Shown here: positions 10,601-38,268 of the stretch, one piece after another
How positions within the stretch are numbered: position 1 is the first letter of the stretch
How the letters are laid out: every line of letters begins with the position of its first letter
Source of the DNA: Adiantum capillus-veneris
Lineage: Eukaryota > Streptophyta > Polypodiopsida > Polypodiales > Pteridaceae
NCBI GenBank assembly: GCA_014529385.2
Contig: CM043959.1
Coordinates: 6,572,966-6,636,965, forward strand
Direction: 5' to 3'
DNA: 64,000 nucleotides
Made by a program: the position numbers and the translations under genes
The notes under the pieces: generated by a model
What the model saw: only the letters and a program-made list of their open reading frames with translations
Database searches by the model: none
What the model was told of the DNA's origin: nothing

Positions 10601-12179
10601 TAGGGCATTCACTCGTAGTATGTGGGCCCAAGTAAATTGAGCACCATTGTTGCTCCCTTCTTGGATACATATGAGTGTTTTGTGGAGCACGATTACCCCT
10701 AAGGCTTTCTTGGATGGCCTTTGTGAGATCTGCCAAAGTCATCTCAGATATCGTTTGCTCTTTCACGATTGGCTTTATCTTCATTGGCTCATGCCCTGAG
10801 GCTTGCGAGCTACTAGACTTCGGCTCGGCAAACACTCTTTCTCCTGCAATCATTAAATTATCCTCCAATTGGATTGCATTCATGGTGACTGCTTCCCAAG
10901 TAGTGATACCTCTAATGACTAGGCCATTATAAATACTTTCATGTCGTAGTCCCCTAATGAATCTATCGAGCAATTGGTTGTTGTTGAATCGCTCGTTTCG
11001 ATTGCATCGAGAATTCAAATTCTTTAGGCGACTAATGAAGTCTCTCACGGATTCGCCTTCTTCTCGTTGGGCTTTCTGGAGCTGAGAGGCTACACCCCAA
11101 AGTACTCCCTCTCGTATGTATTCTTTTAAGAACAGTCTCCTAAGAGTAGAGTAGATCGTTTTTTCTTCTACTCTTAAGGTTCTATACCAATCTCCAACCT
11201 TTCCGCTTAGGGTCAAACTCAAAGCCTTACACTTATGTAGCTCATTGTGCTCTTCCAAGGAATCGCACACATGTTCAAAGACTTCCATATGCTTTCTAGC
11301 ATCTCCGTCTCCATTGAATTTCTGTGTGAGCTTAGCTACTTGAACTGCCTTGCTCCTAGGCTCTCTATCATGCGTACTACGCATGTTTTTCGCAATAGAG
11401 CGACCGATAGTTTGAGCAAATGCTGCCAAATCTCCTATTTGAGCAGGTATAATGGGTGTATGTGCTCCTGGAACCACATGTGAGATGGGAGTTGGCCTTG
11501 GCCCTGGCATACGCGCGGCTCTTGGGTCCCATATTTCGTATGGTGGTGTACCAGACGGTGGTCCAAAGTTTACAGGCATGGCCCTAGGCATAGGGGGTGA
11601 CTGATATGGCATGTTATTATTAAATGGCATGGCTCCACTTGCATAAGAGCTTGGATAATTCCATTGTGGATTGTAAGCTCTTGGAATAATCGGAGGTGTA
11701 GGAGCTACATGAGGCTGAGGTACGACAGGTGCACATGATTGATACATACATGTAGGTATAGTTGGGGGCACTGTGCTACTAGGCATCGGCGCAGTGTTAA
11801 CAAATGAACTCCATGGTGTACTTCTTGTCATGCTCACCACTGGGATATGCATGGTAGCCGTAGTGTCATTAAGAGAAAGATGAGCTAGATCTGGGAAGGT
11901 AAAGCTGCCACTTGTGGGCTCATATTGTATTGAGGCTCCTGGCGAAACAACATATGGAGGATCAATGGGGCTCACTGAAGGAGTTTCCATTTGTGATAGG
12001 GTTGGTTGGTTGGCCTTTCCCGTATCCAAGAATCTCATTAGGCCTGTTGAAGGCATGTTGATCCCTGTGTTCTGTGTTTCTAACTCGACAATCCTATGGA
12101 GGACATCACAGACTTTCTGTTGTTGCTCATCTATGCTAGTAGCACCCGATGTGGATTGTAGAACATCTAACCAACCCAC
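4689..12179 (-). CDS. gag-pol: Gag-Pol polyprotein (gypsy)
   Basis: This is an uninterrupted frame of 2,496 codons. Residue positions are approximate. Gag capsid-like domain 285-400. Zinc knuckle CNACGRYGHQAKDC near 535, and two shorter CX2CX3HX4C knuckles near 690 and 730. Aspartic protease near 1113, with DGG in place of the usual DTG/DSG. Reverse transcriptase about 1600-1800, with FLDD as the catalytic aspartates near 1774. RNase H from about 1915, with its acidic residues present (DAS, TERE, VDH, ADH). Integrase HHCC zinc finger about 2127-2165, then D, D and E near 2194, 2258 and 2292 (GLDFVGP, SDNG, NGQAEST). A basic GPYRV-type integrase tail ends it. It copies element RNA and integrates the DNA. 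The ATG at 12179 may not be the real start, because the Gag N-terminus is in the ORF just upstream. Confidence 0.95.
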   Translation of the reverse strand: MGWLDVLQSTSGATSIDEQQQKVCDVLHRIVELETQNTGINMPSTGLMRFLDTGKANQPTLSQMETPSVSPIDPPYVVSPGASIQYEPTSGSFTFPDLAHLSLNDTTATMHIPVVSMTRSTPWSSFVNTAPMPSSTVPPTIPTCMYQSCAPVVPQPHVAPTPPIIPRAYNPQWNYPSSYASGAMPFNNNMPYQSPPMPRAMPVNFGPPSGTPPYEIWDPRAARMPGPRPTPISHVVPGAHTPIIPAQIGDLAAFAQTIGRSIAKNMRSTHDREPRSKAVQVAKLTQKFNGDGDARKHMEVFEHVCDSLEEHNELHKCKALSLTLSGKVGDWYRTLRVEEKTIYSTLRRLFLKEYIREGVLWGVASQLQKAQREEGESVRDFISRLKNLNSRCNRNERFNNNQLLDRFIRGLRHESIYNGLVIRGITTWEAVTMNAIQLEDNLMIAGERVFAEPKSSSSQASGHEPMKIKPIVKEQTISEMTLADLTKAIQESLRGNRAPQNTHMYPRREQQWCSIYLGPHTTSECPTFRVKFNGTCNACGRYGHQAKDCLMLKRIMENRPPIAWADSPRVPALMPTPPMEQQLPLQHMVTRIKNVVQTTPLPPPVLGLQPPHPRVTPMNQIGCESSNTYVDCEEDIDSSITYGVDMLEECPMYYMEDHWGQIKPVYQATALAARGQNINSFARRPPLQCYECGGPHRVAECPIRIQKNAALMQTSQGSALAMPILTCNRCGIDHLIAQCPNNPNAPKITPLNIIEIVDGTPPTINIAPVNALTRSMLQKQNYILEERDATSIGRARKKKTRRKKSLNASSSKPSSKTNIGTGEDPVYMNDPQDDSDSIETTETKTITTKEKASEEDHERELRRAPKEYSKLNHPVVNPQDKPQETKNEDCERKIETYPNPTVEIERVQQLRGLVEETQRTLEPEPKHIQMSDIVFPTQVQPHKNYRPLAIPSIIREESEGRTSESGHTPFLLERMFGEGMPDPLEEVEIPSSPFSCQGPTSHKMPLNVAKLMDFMSSEVRTTIMSKLYKDPELVLALRAFLNGELQAGLPQFAQMNKPDSVMNDEEHLAPPSDLAGHESVIEVPVNKLGQYFEGDESNATLPITTKGLTVKGVLDGGAGVNMVTKSCWESMGRPHLEATSVVVKMANGSIVTPIGMLKDLRIKVLGHKVRQTFIVMDFSKHPMSFEMILGRPFMREAKMVHGWSKNHVYLQFQDFVIRVDLLSGRTHPLGNKFIIDNRSDTTIHSAPLQYCYTCNEDTDIGKNSPYMDILPGMVESDNVDWVHLAVTIDTWGARGTTWVTPDGEEIPHIAPVNMLGVAHVTSDDKKEAHLPESETDDSSKASGQYTSETESQEEMDSEPEETSSEPSIETEHSRSSTTIYGNLYESEEDTSEDLSSESSSNIYQNQNLNKKQRSYKRRRYRANVRARINKERSTAEWLSYLGACDAHRKLVDNWGEHLQNVMWCSPRPIDLAQLEVTEPKLSRTIRRRQNRELAQQQKEAKLKERSPSGREPADLHTAPEHFKSYTTGERKVVYAKAQRILTNGSSGVYDGPAVVKEIELAEPGEEFKPVFIAQDLTETEEAVLKELLKEYKDIFAWTYHDMKGVPPSVVQHTIPMINTAKPVQQRPYPMNPKYAKIVQEEIEKLIQCGFIYPIEHSEWVSPIVIVPKKNGKLRVCVDLKKVNAATRRDHYPLPYSEHVIERVAGKEAYSFLDGYSGYNQITIALEDQAKTAFITEFGVFAFRVMAFGLTNALATFQRLINTAFKEFLREFCEAFLDDLCVYSSWEKHLLYLRKIFERCRFYRISLNPFKCQFWVKHGVILGHIVSKNGISTDESKIKAITDLPPPTNYKGVQRFMGHVGYYRRFILNFVEIARPLYKLLIEFHWTEECHQSYELLKKALTSAPILRTPDWNVSFHVHIDASNFAIGCVLTQPGEHKLDYPISFASRQLNDAEMNYTTTEREGLAMIYAVKKFRYYLLATKFVFYVDHQALLYLVNKPCSTGRITRWLLILLEFDFTVVVRPGRKHVMADHLSRIPNGEAPTGVDDELPDTPLFIVETMPEWSEKIVNFLVNGFPPKELRKDIARKLIKECEPYFLLAGTLYKRGKDDVLRRCAREDEYLYILQEAHMGVAGGHFSGNLTARKILQSGYWWPTLFKDASLFAKGCDECQRFKKPQRSNRMPLHPIKVTQPFEKWGLDFVGPISPAARNTQSRYIIVATDYVTKWAEAKATRKADSKTTAKFLFENIITRFGCPFELVSDNGTHFINEVIKELTSNFMISHHKSTPYYPQANGQAESTNKTLISILTKTVEAHRTDWDLKLTSALWAYRTAYKVAINCTPFKMVYGQEAVMSWEFVIPSFRVASQEGWDGNPLVERLYILERLDEERQLAVRNALVEKDRRKKWFDNHLKDKDIKVGDKVLMYGVRNEKKKLKYAGKGPYRVCEITPQGTIRVETLDGVETIGFLNGSKFKRYYDPLSQEELQAIHQKKAAKEQAEL

Positions 12180-12208
12180 ATGATAGGTGTGTTCTGTGTA
12201 CCGATCAG

Positions 12209-13009
12209 TTAAAGCTTCTGCTTGTAGGTCATACTCCCAATTTTCGTTAGGAATATCCCATCTAGGCCTGGCGTGCTGGAGGTCTCCCTGGAAGTGGAAG
12301 CATTATTGCTCCCCATAGCTTGCCCCTCCGTGACTGCTACCTTGGGAGCACTCGGTTGCTCGGCTGGCATGATTGTTGTCATAGGAGCCTTTTCTTTCAG
12401 GGCTCGACTTTGTTCCAGCCTTCGTAGGTTCTCAATTTCCCTCTCCCTTGTTGCTTGCATATAGCGTTCGATCTCTTGCACTTCGGCAAGACTCCTACCG
12501 TCGGGTAGTAAAACCTCAGAGGGAGATAGTCCTAAAGGATCAGGAGGTACAGTGGATGGAACATTCACATGCACACTCTCAAGAAGCATAGGGTCCATTT
12601 TAGGCATGAATGACGAATTTACTTCCCCACTCTCTTCATTTATTTCATTAACCGCATGTTCGGAGCGAGTAGCTCTACTAAGGGTCTCTTTTAGGCGGCT
12701 AAACACGCTGGACCCGGGCCGTGGGCCCATGGTATGCATGTCTTGACTTGAACTATCAGGGTTTGGTGTAGGATACCCCTCCATGACTTCGTAGTCAGAG
12801 GAAGAATCACTAGACGCGATATGAGGATCTTGGGTCGCGCTACCTTGAGTCCCGGCCGAAGGTCCAAAACCTAGGGTGGAGGAATAATGGGTGCCCGCGT
12901 AAATGGAGGCACTACCAATATGCTCGTGCTCTAACACTCGTCCAGAGCGTAGGTTCATATGACTTGGATCCCCTAGAAGTGTCAGCGAGGGCTCGTGAAG
13001 GCTGCTCAC
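12209..13009 (-). CDS. gag: Gag N-terminal ORF
   Basis: This frame of 266 codons lies upstream of Gag-Pol on the same strand, in a different reading frame. Near its start it has NLRSGR, resembling the T/L-RSGR signature at the N-terminus of many plant gypsy Gag proteins. A serine- and proline-rich region and a charged coiled-coil segment (EIERYMQATREREIENLRR) follow. The Gag-Pol frame is open from about 12300, so the two frames overlap by roughly 100 bases. A -1 shift there would fuse them, either as a programmed event or because one base was gained or lost. I did not find a convincing slippery heptamer, so an indel is the simpler reading. Independent initiation at 12179 is the alternative. 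Confidence 0.7.
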   Translation of the reverse strand: MSSLHEPSLTLLGDPSHMNLRSGRVLEHEHIGSASIYAGTHYSSTLGFGPSAGTQGSATQDPHIASSDSSSDYEVMEGYPTPNPDSSSQDMHTMGPRPGSSVFSRLKETLSRATRSEHAVNEINEESGEVNSSFMPKMDPMLLESVHVNVPSTVPPDPLGLSPSEVLLPDGRSLAEVQEIERYMQATREREIENLRRLEQSRALKEKAPMTTIMPAEQPSAPKVAVTEGQAMGSNNASTSRETSSTPGLDGIFLTKIGSMTYKQKL

Positions 13010-13989
13010 CTAGTAATTTTGGGTGTTTTGCAACCCAAGTCTTTTCTTATTTTTTGATTTTTTGGTCTTTTTTTTCTGACCCAGCTATAGAATAGAACGT
13101 ATGATAGCTCAAGACGAGTGTCTCGGTCAGAGGGACATGCCGTGCTTTACAGCCCTCCGTTTGGTCACTTTATGCCCTCGGAATCCCTAAAACCGTCAAT
13201 TTCTAGTAGGGAACTAGGCCCGAATTAGAAAGTCTAAGGGTGCAAGTGGGAAGAGAAGGGAGGAGAGTGGAGGACTTGCCCCACATGCTCTCATTCCCTC
13301 TTGAGGGGGTAGGGTATATATATAAGAGTGAGTCTAGTATATATCATAAGACTGAGGACTGAGGCTCGGGCTTGGGCTCGGGCTCGGGGAAATGATCCCG
13401 ATCCCGATCCCGATCCCGATCAAAATTTTAGTGTAGCCCCCCAGTCACTCACGCTTAAATATTTTCGCTTTTTTTTTTGGAAACGATCGCGCGCGGATTT
13501 GGTGACCCTTTCTTGGCCACACACACTCTCACCTACCTAACCTCCCAGTAAACAGCTCACAGCTCACAGACAGCTCACTACCTTATCTACTTACTAACAA
13601 TGCTGCTAACCATTAACTAATCTGTTAACTGTCTACTGACAGTGACCTAACTGTCCACCTACTTCCTTTCTCACTACCTTACTGTGCAAAAAACTGTGTG
13701 CAGGCAAACCTTGACAGAAACTGTGTGCAGACTGTGTACAAGCAGAAATTACTAACTGCCTTCCTACTTATTCATTCACTGCAAACAAGCTAACGACTAC
13801 TAATTGTGCAAAGACTGTGTGCAAACAGAAAACACAACATTATGCAGAAATCACAGAACTTGCAGACAACACAGAAATTAACAATTTACAGAAAAACAAC
13901 TCATTCCTCTTCCTCTTCCTCTTCTTTCCTACTACAAACAACTCATAGGAGAAGCACAAAGTGCCTCTTGGGCTTAGTGCAGGGCGTTT
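13010..13989 (-). other. 5' leader of the gypsy element
   Basis: Untranslated leader between the primer site and Gag. It contains hexanucleotide repeats: GGCTCG-type at about 13363-13389 and (GATCCC)n at 13394-13421. It also contains scattered CTGTGTGCA-like phrases between about 13640 and 13830. No convincing ORF was seen. Confidence 0.6.
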
Positions 13990-14006
13990 CCCCGGCAGCG
14001 GCGCCA
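13990..14006 (-). other. Primer-binding site, tRNA-Asp type
   Basis: On the minus strand this reads TGGCGCCGCTGCCGGGG, four bases after the 5' LTR. It starts with the obligatory TGG and matches the tRNA-Asp-type site common in non-chromoviral plant gypsy elements, with one difference from the usual TGGCGCCGTTGCC core. Confidence 0.85.
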
Positions 14007-14010
14007 AAAA

Positions 14011-14599
14011 TGTGCGCTCCTTGCCGCACTGTCGAAGCAAAGGACTTGCCGATACACCGTGTGCGAGCCACAAATGGCTCCAAGCACACAACAAGACTAA
14101 TCTAGCAAGCTCAAAAGAGGGCAATGGTGCGTCACTCACCGCTCTATGCTCCTGCCGTGGAGGATTCCTTGCCGCGATGAAGAAGAAGCTGCAGTCGTGC
14201 CACGCTCAACCGCTTCGCCGCCGTCGTGCCTTCGTAATGCTCGATCGCACACACACACTCCCTCTCTCTCTCTCTCTCTCACATGCACACACACACGAGG
14301 AGGTGAAGAAGAAGAAGATGGAGATGGAGATGGAGCAAGAACACTCTTCTATTGCACAAATGAGAGAATGAGTGAATTTTAGGTTTAGTTGGCTTTTATA
14401 TGAGTTCACCCCATTCACACTTGGGCGCCCATGCTTAGCCAACTAATCCCTTGAATGTCCCAGTTAGAGTGCGCCTCTCATCGGCGATCACTCTTACCCT
14501 TTTCCTATTGGTCCGAAAAGCCCGGTACCTAACTCTACCAAATACATAATACACGTCCGTCGTAGGTGATGGGGTGTCCGTGAGCCGTGAGGGTTAACA
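14011..14599 (-). repeat. 5' LTR of the gypsy element
   Basis: TG...CA-bounded LTR, 589 bp, nearly identical to 745-1331. It includes a (CA)n and (CT)n stretch near 14248-14290. It is followed on the plus strand by GCGGT, the right-hand target-duplication copy. Confidence 0.93.
14393..14402 (-). promoter_or_regulatory. Probable LTR TATA box
   Basis: The minus strand reads CATATAAAAG inside the 5' LTR, a good TATA-box match roughly 200 bp into the LTR. The same phrase lies in the other LTR near 1123-1132. It was assigned by motif and position only. Confidence 0.45.
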
Positions 14600-14604
14600 G
14601 CGGT

Positions 14605-17600
14605 ACAAATTTTTCATGTTGCTTGTTCGTGGGAGTGCAAAACTGTGGTTCAATGATTCCCGACATAGGAAAAGATGAAATGTGAAGCTTTGGAAAGGGC
14701 TTTTCGGTGCCAATGCGTGCCAGCGGTGCAGATGCATGAGGTAAAGAGAAAGCTAGATGGTCTAAAGCAAAGTCTCAATGGGAATTTTCAGGCGTTCATA
14801 TGGGAAATTCGAAGCCCTTTGGAGAGAGCTGGCGAATGGGCCTGTGACGTATGCTGAGGCAATGGAATTGGCCAGAGGCCGAACCATAAAGATATCGAGG
14901 AAGTGGAAAGCCAGGCAGGGGTTGTCAAGCCTAGCCCAAGTGAAGCGATGAGAGTCGAGCTGAAGATGGTGCAAACAAATGTGCCGGTGCGGGAAGAACC
15001 CAGGGTTTTGTGGATGCAAAAAAATGGAGTGGTTCCCATGTGTAGACTGCCAATTAGGACATCTCCAATTGCGCAAGAGGTGGAGGCAATTCCAAATCGG
15101 GGAAGAGAAGTAGTGCAAAATCAAGGTATGGATGTTTAGTCTTCTTTGAATAATGGTAAAGACCAGAGGGTACGATTTGCAAATGAAGTCGAAGCGATAA
15201 AGCAGGAGGAGATTCTTGAGTTGGAGACAGAAGATGAGGTTGAGAGCTCCACGGATGCACATACAAGCTGGGAAACGGAGTCAACCTAGTCTAGGTATGA
15301 AGAGTTTGATCTTTTGCACGTGCATGGAGATACGATGGATATGTGTGAAGAGCAGGGAGTAGTGCATGCCAATATGCCTAGTGAGGATCAAGTGGAGGAG
15401 TCTATGTCCACCTATGAGGATATGCAGGTAGAAGTGGTGCAGGATTTTGTCAAAAGGGATGAGGTGGCCTTTCCTACTGATGAGGACCAAGGTGATGTAG
15501 TGTGGGGAGAGTCTCTCTCTACTTTGGCAGGGCATGATGCAATGGTAGAAGAGGTGGTCGAAGAACAAGCAGTTGAAGATGACAGACACATGGAGCAGAT
15601 CAACCTTGAGGAGCCGGTAGTTGAAGAAAAAGGGCTTGATGATGCTGGCAAAGAGGAGAGTACAAATTCAGAGGAGGTGGAGAGTCCATCGCAACGGGTA
15701 TATCATATGGAAGATCAAGAAGATTCCCCAATGGTGTCTAAGCTGTCTATAAAGGTATGGAATTCATGGTTGAGATATATGCTTGTAAGTGCAGTAGTGC
15801 AGTTTGTTATCCATTAGGTACAGAGTTCCTTGGAGAGGAGTTCTACTTTACATGGTTGGGAGGGAGAGTCAGAAGTGTTGGTCGATGCAGATGGTGCGAT
15901 TGCAGAGCCATATGCATTGGTTGGTTCGGGTAATATGCTTGTCGGGCCAAGTGTGTTGATGAGGCAGGTAAATGTGCGAAGAGATGCTAAAGTGCTTTGG
16001 GCATATCGTGTGCATGGATGGCTGCGGACATGGGTGAAACACTACTGGAAGGTGCTACAGATGGATGAAAGGAACCAATGGTAGGTTTTTGATCCAGGTG
16101 GAAGCTATGTGATGAAGGGGATGGAGCAATCCCCTTGAGGTTTGCAAGCGTTAGGCACGATGTAGGGCCTTGTACATACGGTAGTGGTTTTTTGGTTTGC
16201 TAATAGTGTTTACCAGTTTTTGCAGTTGGTGGAAGAATAAGACAGTTTTTTGGTTGAACATTGAATGTTCAACAAGGGGGTGGGGCAATGATGGTGTAAC
16301 CAAATTGTGTCAATCCTATCAGAGGGTGCAAGCAATGATGTTTATGCTGACAAATGCATGCTAGAGTGCTACAACAGATGGAAAGATGTGGCAGCGGTAT
16401 GTGGTTGTTTAGACGAGATGGGCTCCAGGTAGGCTCGATAGTATGGAAGGTGAAGGATGTCCAAATTGCTGGTTTTTGGCTTGGGAATCTAGAGCTTGAA
16501 GTGCTGAAAGAGCAGGTCCAGACGCCTCATCAAATGGAGCTACAGAGAGAAAGATATGTTAGTTTGAAGCTGGAGTGCATTGCAAATCTAAGACGGATAG
16601 GGCACGTGATGATAGGTGGTCAAAGCTAGTTTCAGCATATGGATATGTGGAGATCATCATGCGGAGCATGTCGGTCTTTTCAGATCGTCATTTGGAGCTA
16701 CGGCTTCCATGATATGATCGATCAAAGTTTCACCGGGGGACCAATTTCATGCCGATTTGGTCGCCTTGATCGGTCTGCCATCTGAGGTTTTATGAGATTC
16801 GCCAAGGTTTGTATGTGTTCTATGCGGCAAGTGAAGGCTAGGGGAGTTCACGGCTCGTCAGTTGGACATCGGGTCGGTCAGATACCGAAGTTTGAAAATG
16901 ATGGTAGTTGCAAGTCAGGTGGTAGTAGACGATTTTTCCAGTTCTTGGGCCGCATCGTTCGAGGCCATCGAGATGTCAAAAGGCACGGAAAATGGAGGGG
17001 ATCATAGCCCGATGTGCAAGCTTGGAGGAGAATTTTTCAGTCCAATGGTTGGAATTCTAGGCAAGATATGGCGAGCTGTGCAAAAAAAGGGAAAGTAAAA
17101 GAAAAAAGTTTCTTTAAAAGCTTTTTGGAGACCTTTGAGGCCAAGTCAGCGAGGAGGTGACACATGGAATGCCAATATGGCCACATGCAAAAACGAATGG
17201 CATTGTCTTGGGGTATATGTGCTACACGATGAAGGCTTTCTGGTCAACAAGTGAGCTCATAAGCTCTCGGATATGGCTACTGCCCAGTGGGCATTGCTCA
17301 AGCTGAGGTGGTGGCGGCACTGGTGGCCATGCCATGCGTAGTAGTTGCTGTCGATGTCCGGTGGTGGTTGGATGTCGTCGCGCTATCAAACGCCGCTGAA
17401 ATGCACATGCTAATGCGGTTGCCTGTTAGTTGTTTGCGCGGCCGTAAAGGCCAAGCCTTTTTGTTGAGGGCAAGGGGGGCCTCCCAACCCCCCCTTGTCA
17501 CGGTGCCCTGACAACAGAGGGCCTCTCCCACATGACTCAGAGAACAAGGGTTGCCCAAAATAGAAGCAGCGGTGCACACGCGCTAAAAAAGGAAGGGGCC

Positions 17601-17892
17601 ATGTGAAAATAAGGGGATCTCTCACGCCAAAAAGAGGTAAATTTTTTTGCACAAGGAGGTTTTATCCTTTTGGAGCCGAAGGAGAAGAAGAAGGCGGGTT
17701 TTTTTTGGGGAGGGCTGCTCTTGGAGAGGAGGAAGGAGCCTCGAGAAGCGGTTTTTTGGCAAGCTCAGAGAAGACGAATCTCAAAAGGAAGCTTCCACAG
17801 GATCTTGGAGGGAGTGGCTTGGGGCCAACGAAGGTGCCAATAGGATGTTTCTTGACGAGTTCTGGAGAGCCATGCGGAGGCGACGTCAGTGA
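14605..17892 (+). other. Decayed, unrecognised coding remnant
   Basis: The plus strand carries a frame that stays largely open from 14675 to 15817, broken by three stops near 14857, 15139 and 15289. The 15149-15817 part is strikingly acidic (glutamate- and aspartate-rich, valine-rich). The region after 15830 has only short frames; 16354-16629 is one of about 90 codons. No reverse transcriptase, transposase or zinc-knuckle motif was recognised. Its position between the two copies of the long direct repeat, with the gypsy element nested in it, suggests the body of an older mobile element. A decayed host gene is possible. A GC-richer stretch with poor open frames lies at 17280-17880. Confidence 0.3.
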
Positions 17893-18562
17893 TTGCCCTG
17901 TTTTTTTGGTTGTTGCTTGATGCTTTCATGCCGAGCCGGGTTGCAGCAACAGGTGTTTTGGATTGTTGTAGCAGATGATGATTTTGCCATAATTGATGCA
18001 AATCGTGTCAGATTCTTGTGCCATTTCTTCTCCTTTTTCCCCTTCTTCTCTTTGCTCTGTGCCAATCTTCTGGTGTTGGTGTTTGAGATGTGCGTGCCTC
18101 CTCGGGCCTTTGTGTGGGTGGGAGAGAAAGACAGAGCGGTGTGTGCTACGACATGATCGTAAATGGGCAAAATTTGATGTGATATGCTATCGATTGTGCA
18201 AGTTCTGAAAGTGAACTCTAGTGGATTGGGGTGCAGTGATTATTCTGAGCTATAGAGAGGCAGATTGTTCGGGTTGCGGGTGTGTTCTTCTTTCCCCCTT
18301 TCTTCTCTTTGCTCTGTGTTAATCTTTTGGTGCCAGTGTTTGAGACGTCCGTGCCTCCCCGGGTCTATGGTGTGGGTGGGAGAGAAAGAGAGAGCGGTGT
18401 CTGCTGTGGCACGATCGTAAACATACAAAATTTGGTGTGGTCTGCTATCGATTGTGCGGGTTTTGAAGGTGAACTGTAGTGGATTGAAGTGCAATGGTTA
18501 TCTTGAGCTATAGAGAGACAAATTGTTTAGGTTTCAGGTTTGTTCCCCTTTCCCTCCATCCA
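17893..18562 (+). repeat. Long direct repeat, copy 2
   Basis: Matches 1-524, starting at ATTGCCCTGTTTTTTTGG and preceded by TG. It has two copies of the roughly 260-bp unit (beginning near 18030 and 18290) and about 150 bp near its start that copy 1 lacks. Both copies end near CCATCCA. It could be an LTR or a repeated untranslated region of the element in between. Confidence 0.6.
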
Positions 18563-19250
18563 ACGTGCTCTTGCTAAAGACAAGGGGAGTCCCACTGATG
18601 AGTAGCTAATATGAAGCCCAAGTACCTAGGCTTGGCAACGAGCCTCAAGGTGGTAAGGAAAGGCATGTGTGCTTAGGAGAGTACTCAAGCAACATTCAGA
18701 CTGCCTGGGCAAGCGTGCCTTGTAGACATCCACCTAAAATTGAAAGGCATAGTCTACATAACCTGCCATATATAACATAAATTTCAAGGAGCACATCAAA
18801 TGGTAGGAAGTTTTTCTGAAGCACCTGTTTTGACAGGCGAAATAGCCCTTGATAGGAAAAACAGGTGTTAATTTTAGGCCATGGATGATGATTGGACTCC
18901 TCGGCTGTCCGCTTGAGAAACACCCTTCCAATCTCATGCATTATATCACAGTTTCACTGCCTGGGCTTGAGCAAGAGTGCTCCCATCGAGCTTGCATGCC
19001 ATCTCGGATCGCAGCCAGATAGCGGCGACAGTGCGATTATGACGGTAGCTATCGCTGGTGCTACCTCCAAGCGCGGCTTGCTGCAGAAGCTTGTCAGACT
19101 GCATTGTGGAACTTAAGAAACAATGGCGGCCTTACCGTCGAGTGCTCTTCAAAATGCCCTCGCTGAAGCAGAGAGGCAGCTGGCAGTCATGGCGATTTCT
19201 TGAGGAGTCGCTACAAATAAGTGTACTCGTCTTTACCCGTAATTCCCTCT

Positions 19251-19257
19251 TATATAG
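19251..19257 (+). promoter_or_regulatory. Candidate TATA box of the kinesin gene
   Basis: TATATAG, about 460 bases upstream of the predicted start codon. If used, the 5' untranslated region would be about 430 bases and include the compound microsatellite. It was assigned by motif only; AT-rich matches are common by chance. Confidence 0.25.
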
Positions 19258-19550
19258 AAAATGTTTCCTTACGTCGAGCTTTGTAGACGTGCAAGCCACT
19301 TTCATAGCATTCTGCCGTTAGCTTCCGCTTCCATGGCCATGGCGAGCTTCTTTCACGTCTGCCATATATCTGAGAGCGGTGCCATTCTGTGTCATCCGCT
19401 TGCACGTCTTCTGGCCTTTGGACGTGCATCGTTGTGTGCTTCTATTTTCCGTTGGTGCCGTGGGAGGGCCCGTTTGAATCTTCTCAATTTGTTCGTGTCC
19501 ATTCTAAAAGCCCCAAGCCTGCCATACATTCGCAGGTCGCTCTGCATGCA

Positions 19551-19582
19551 CCACACACACACACACACACACACAAGCGCGG

Positions 19583-19637
<55 letters not shown>
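19551..19637 (+). repeat. Compound (CA)n / (GA)n microsatellite
   Basis: A CA run at about 19551-19574 and a GA run at about 19586-19637, separated by a short GC-rich spacer. Located just upstream of the kinesin start codon. Short frames reading through it are low-complexity artefacts. Confidence 0.95.
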
Positions 19638-19641
<4 letters not shown>

Positions 19642-19718
19642 TTCTGCCACACTCTCGCAGTAAGGTTTCTTTTGTTTAGTGGGGATGTGGAAGTATTTTT
19701 GCACTGTCGAAGATGTAA

Positions 19719-37839
<18,121 letters not shown>

Positions 37840-38198
37840 ACACTATTCAGATTTTGCTCCTTCAGTTCCTCCTAATATAACAGACACCCTCGTGAAAACG
37901 ACAACTCGCAGGAGGAGACGATGCTTTAGTAATGGAGCAATCGGGTTAGGGAGGGGCCGGCAGAGTTTCGCTCCCAGTGCCCACCCATTCAAACTGCACT
38001 ACAAAAGGGGGGGGTGTTATGGTGTTTCTACAAATTAAAGCTACTTTACAAACATTTTGAAAGAAAACATTGTTACAGATTTCAGGTGGTCTGTGCAGTG
38101 GCTTAAATAATAGGCCCAGAAAGTGAAACACATCACCCAGCATTTCCGTGTAAATATATTTTTACTTGTAGAAACGTGAAATCAATCACAGACCAGTG

Positions 38199-38268
<70 letters not shown>

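Larger units (their letters stand above)
745..14599 (-). mobile_element. Full-length Ty3/gypsy LTR retrotransposon
   Basis: This is a complete 13.9-kb element read on the minus strand. Direct LTRs of 587 and 589 bp start TGTGCGCTCC and end GTTAACA, with about a dozen substitutions between them by eye. It is flanked by GTGGT/GCGGT, a 5-bp target duplication with one mismatch. A primer-binding site lies 4 bp inside the 5' LTR and a polypurine tract abuts the 3' LTR. Internal order on the minus strand is: leader, Gag N-terminal ORF, Gag-PR-RT-RNaseH-INT polyprotein, a retropepsin-like extension, a small acidic ORF and a 3' untranslated region. No chromodomain was recognised. The long open frame and similar LTRs point to a fairly recent insertion. 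Confidence 0.95.
18563..19718 (+). other. Upstream region of the kinesin gene
   Basis: No convincing ORF. It holds a TATATAG motif at 19251-19257 and a compound (CA)n/(GA)n microsatellite at 19551-19637, which ends about 80 bases before the predicted start codon and so probably lies in the 5' untranslated region. Any untranslated exon cannot be placed. Confidence 0.45.

Noticed and set aside
7212-12183. Many plus-strand ORFs of 60-125 codons across the Gag-Pol region
   Set aside because: They are antisense shadows of the long minus-strand polyprotein, with no recognised motif.
17298-17920. Overlapping ORFs on both strands in the GC-richer stretch
   Set aside because: Mutually overlapping in several frames with no motif. 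GC-rich composition alone explains the open frames.
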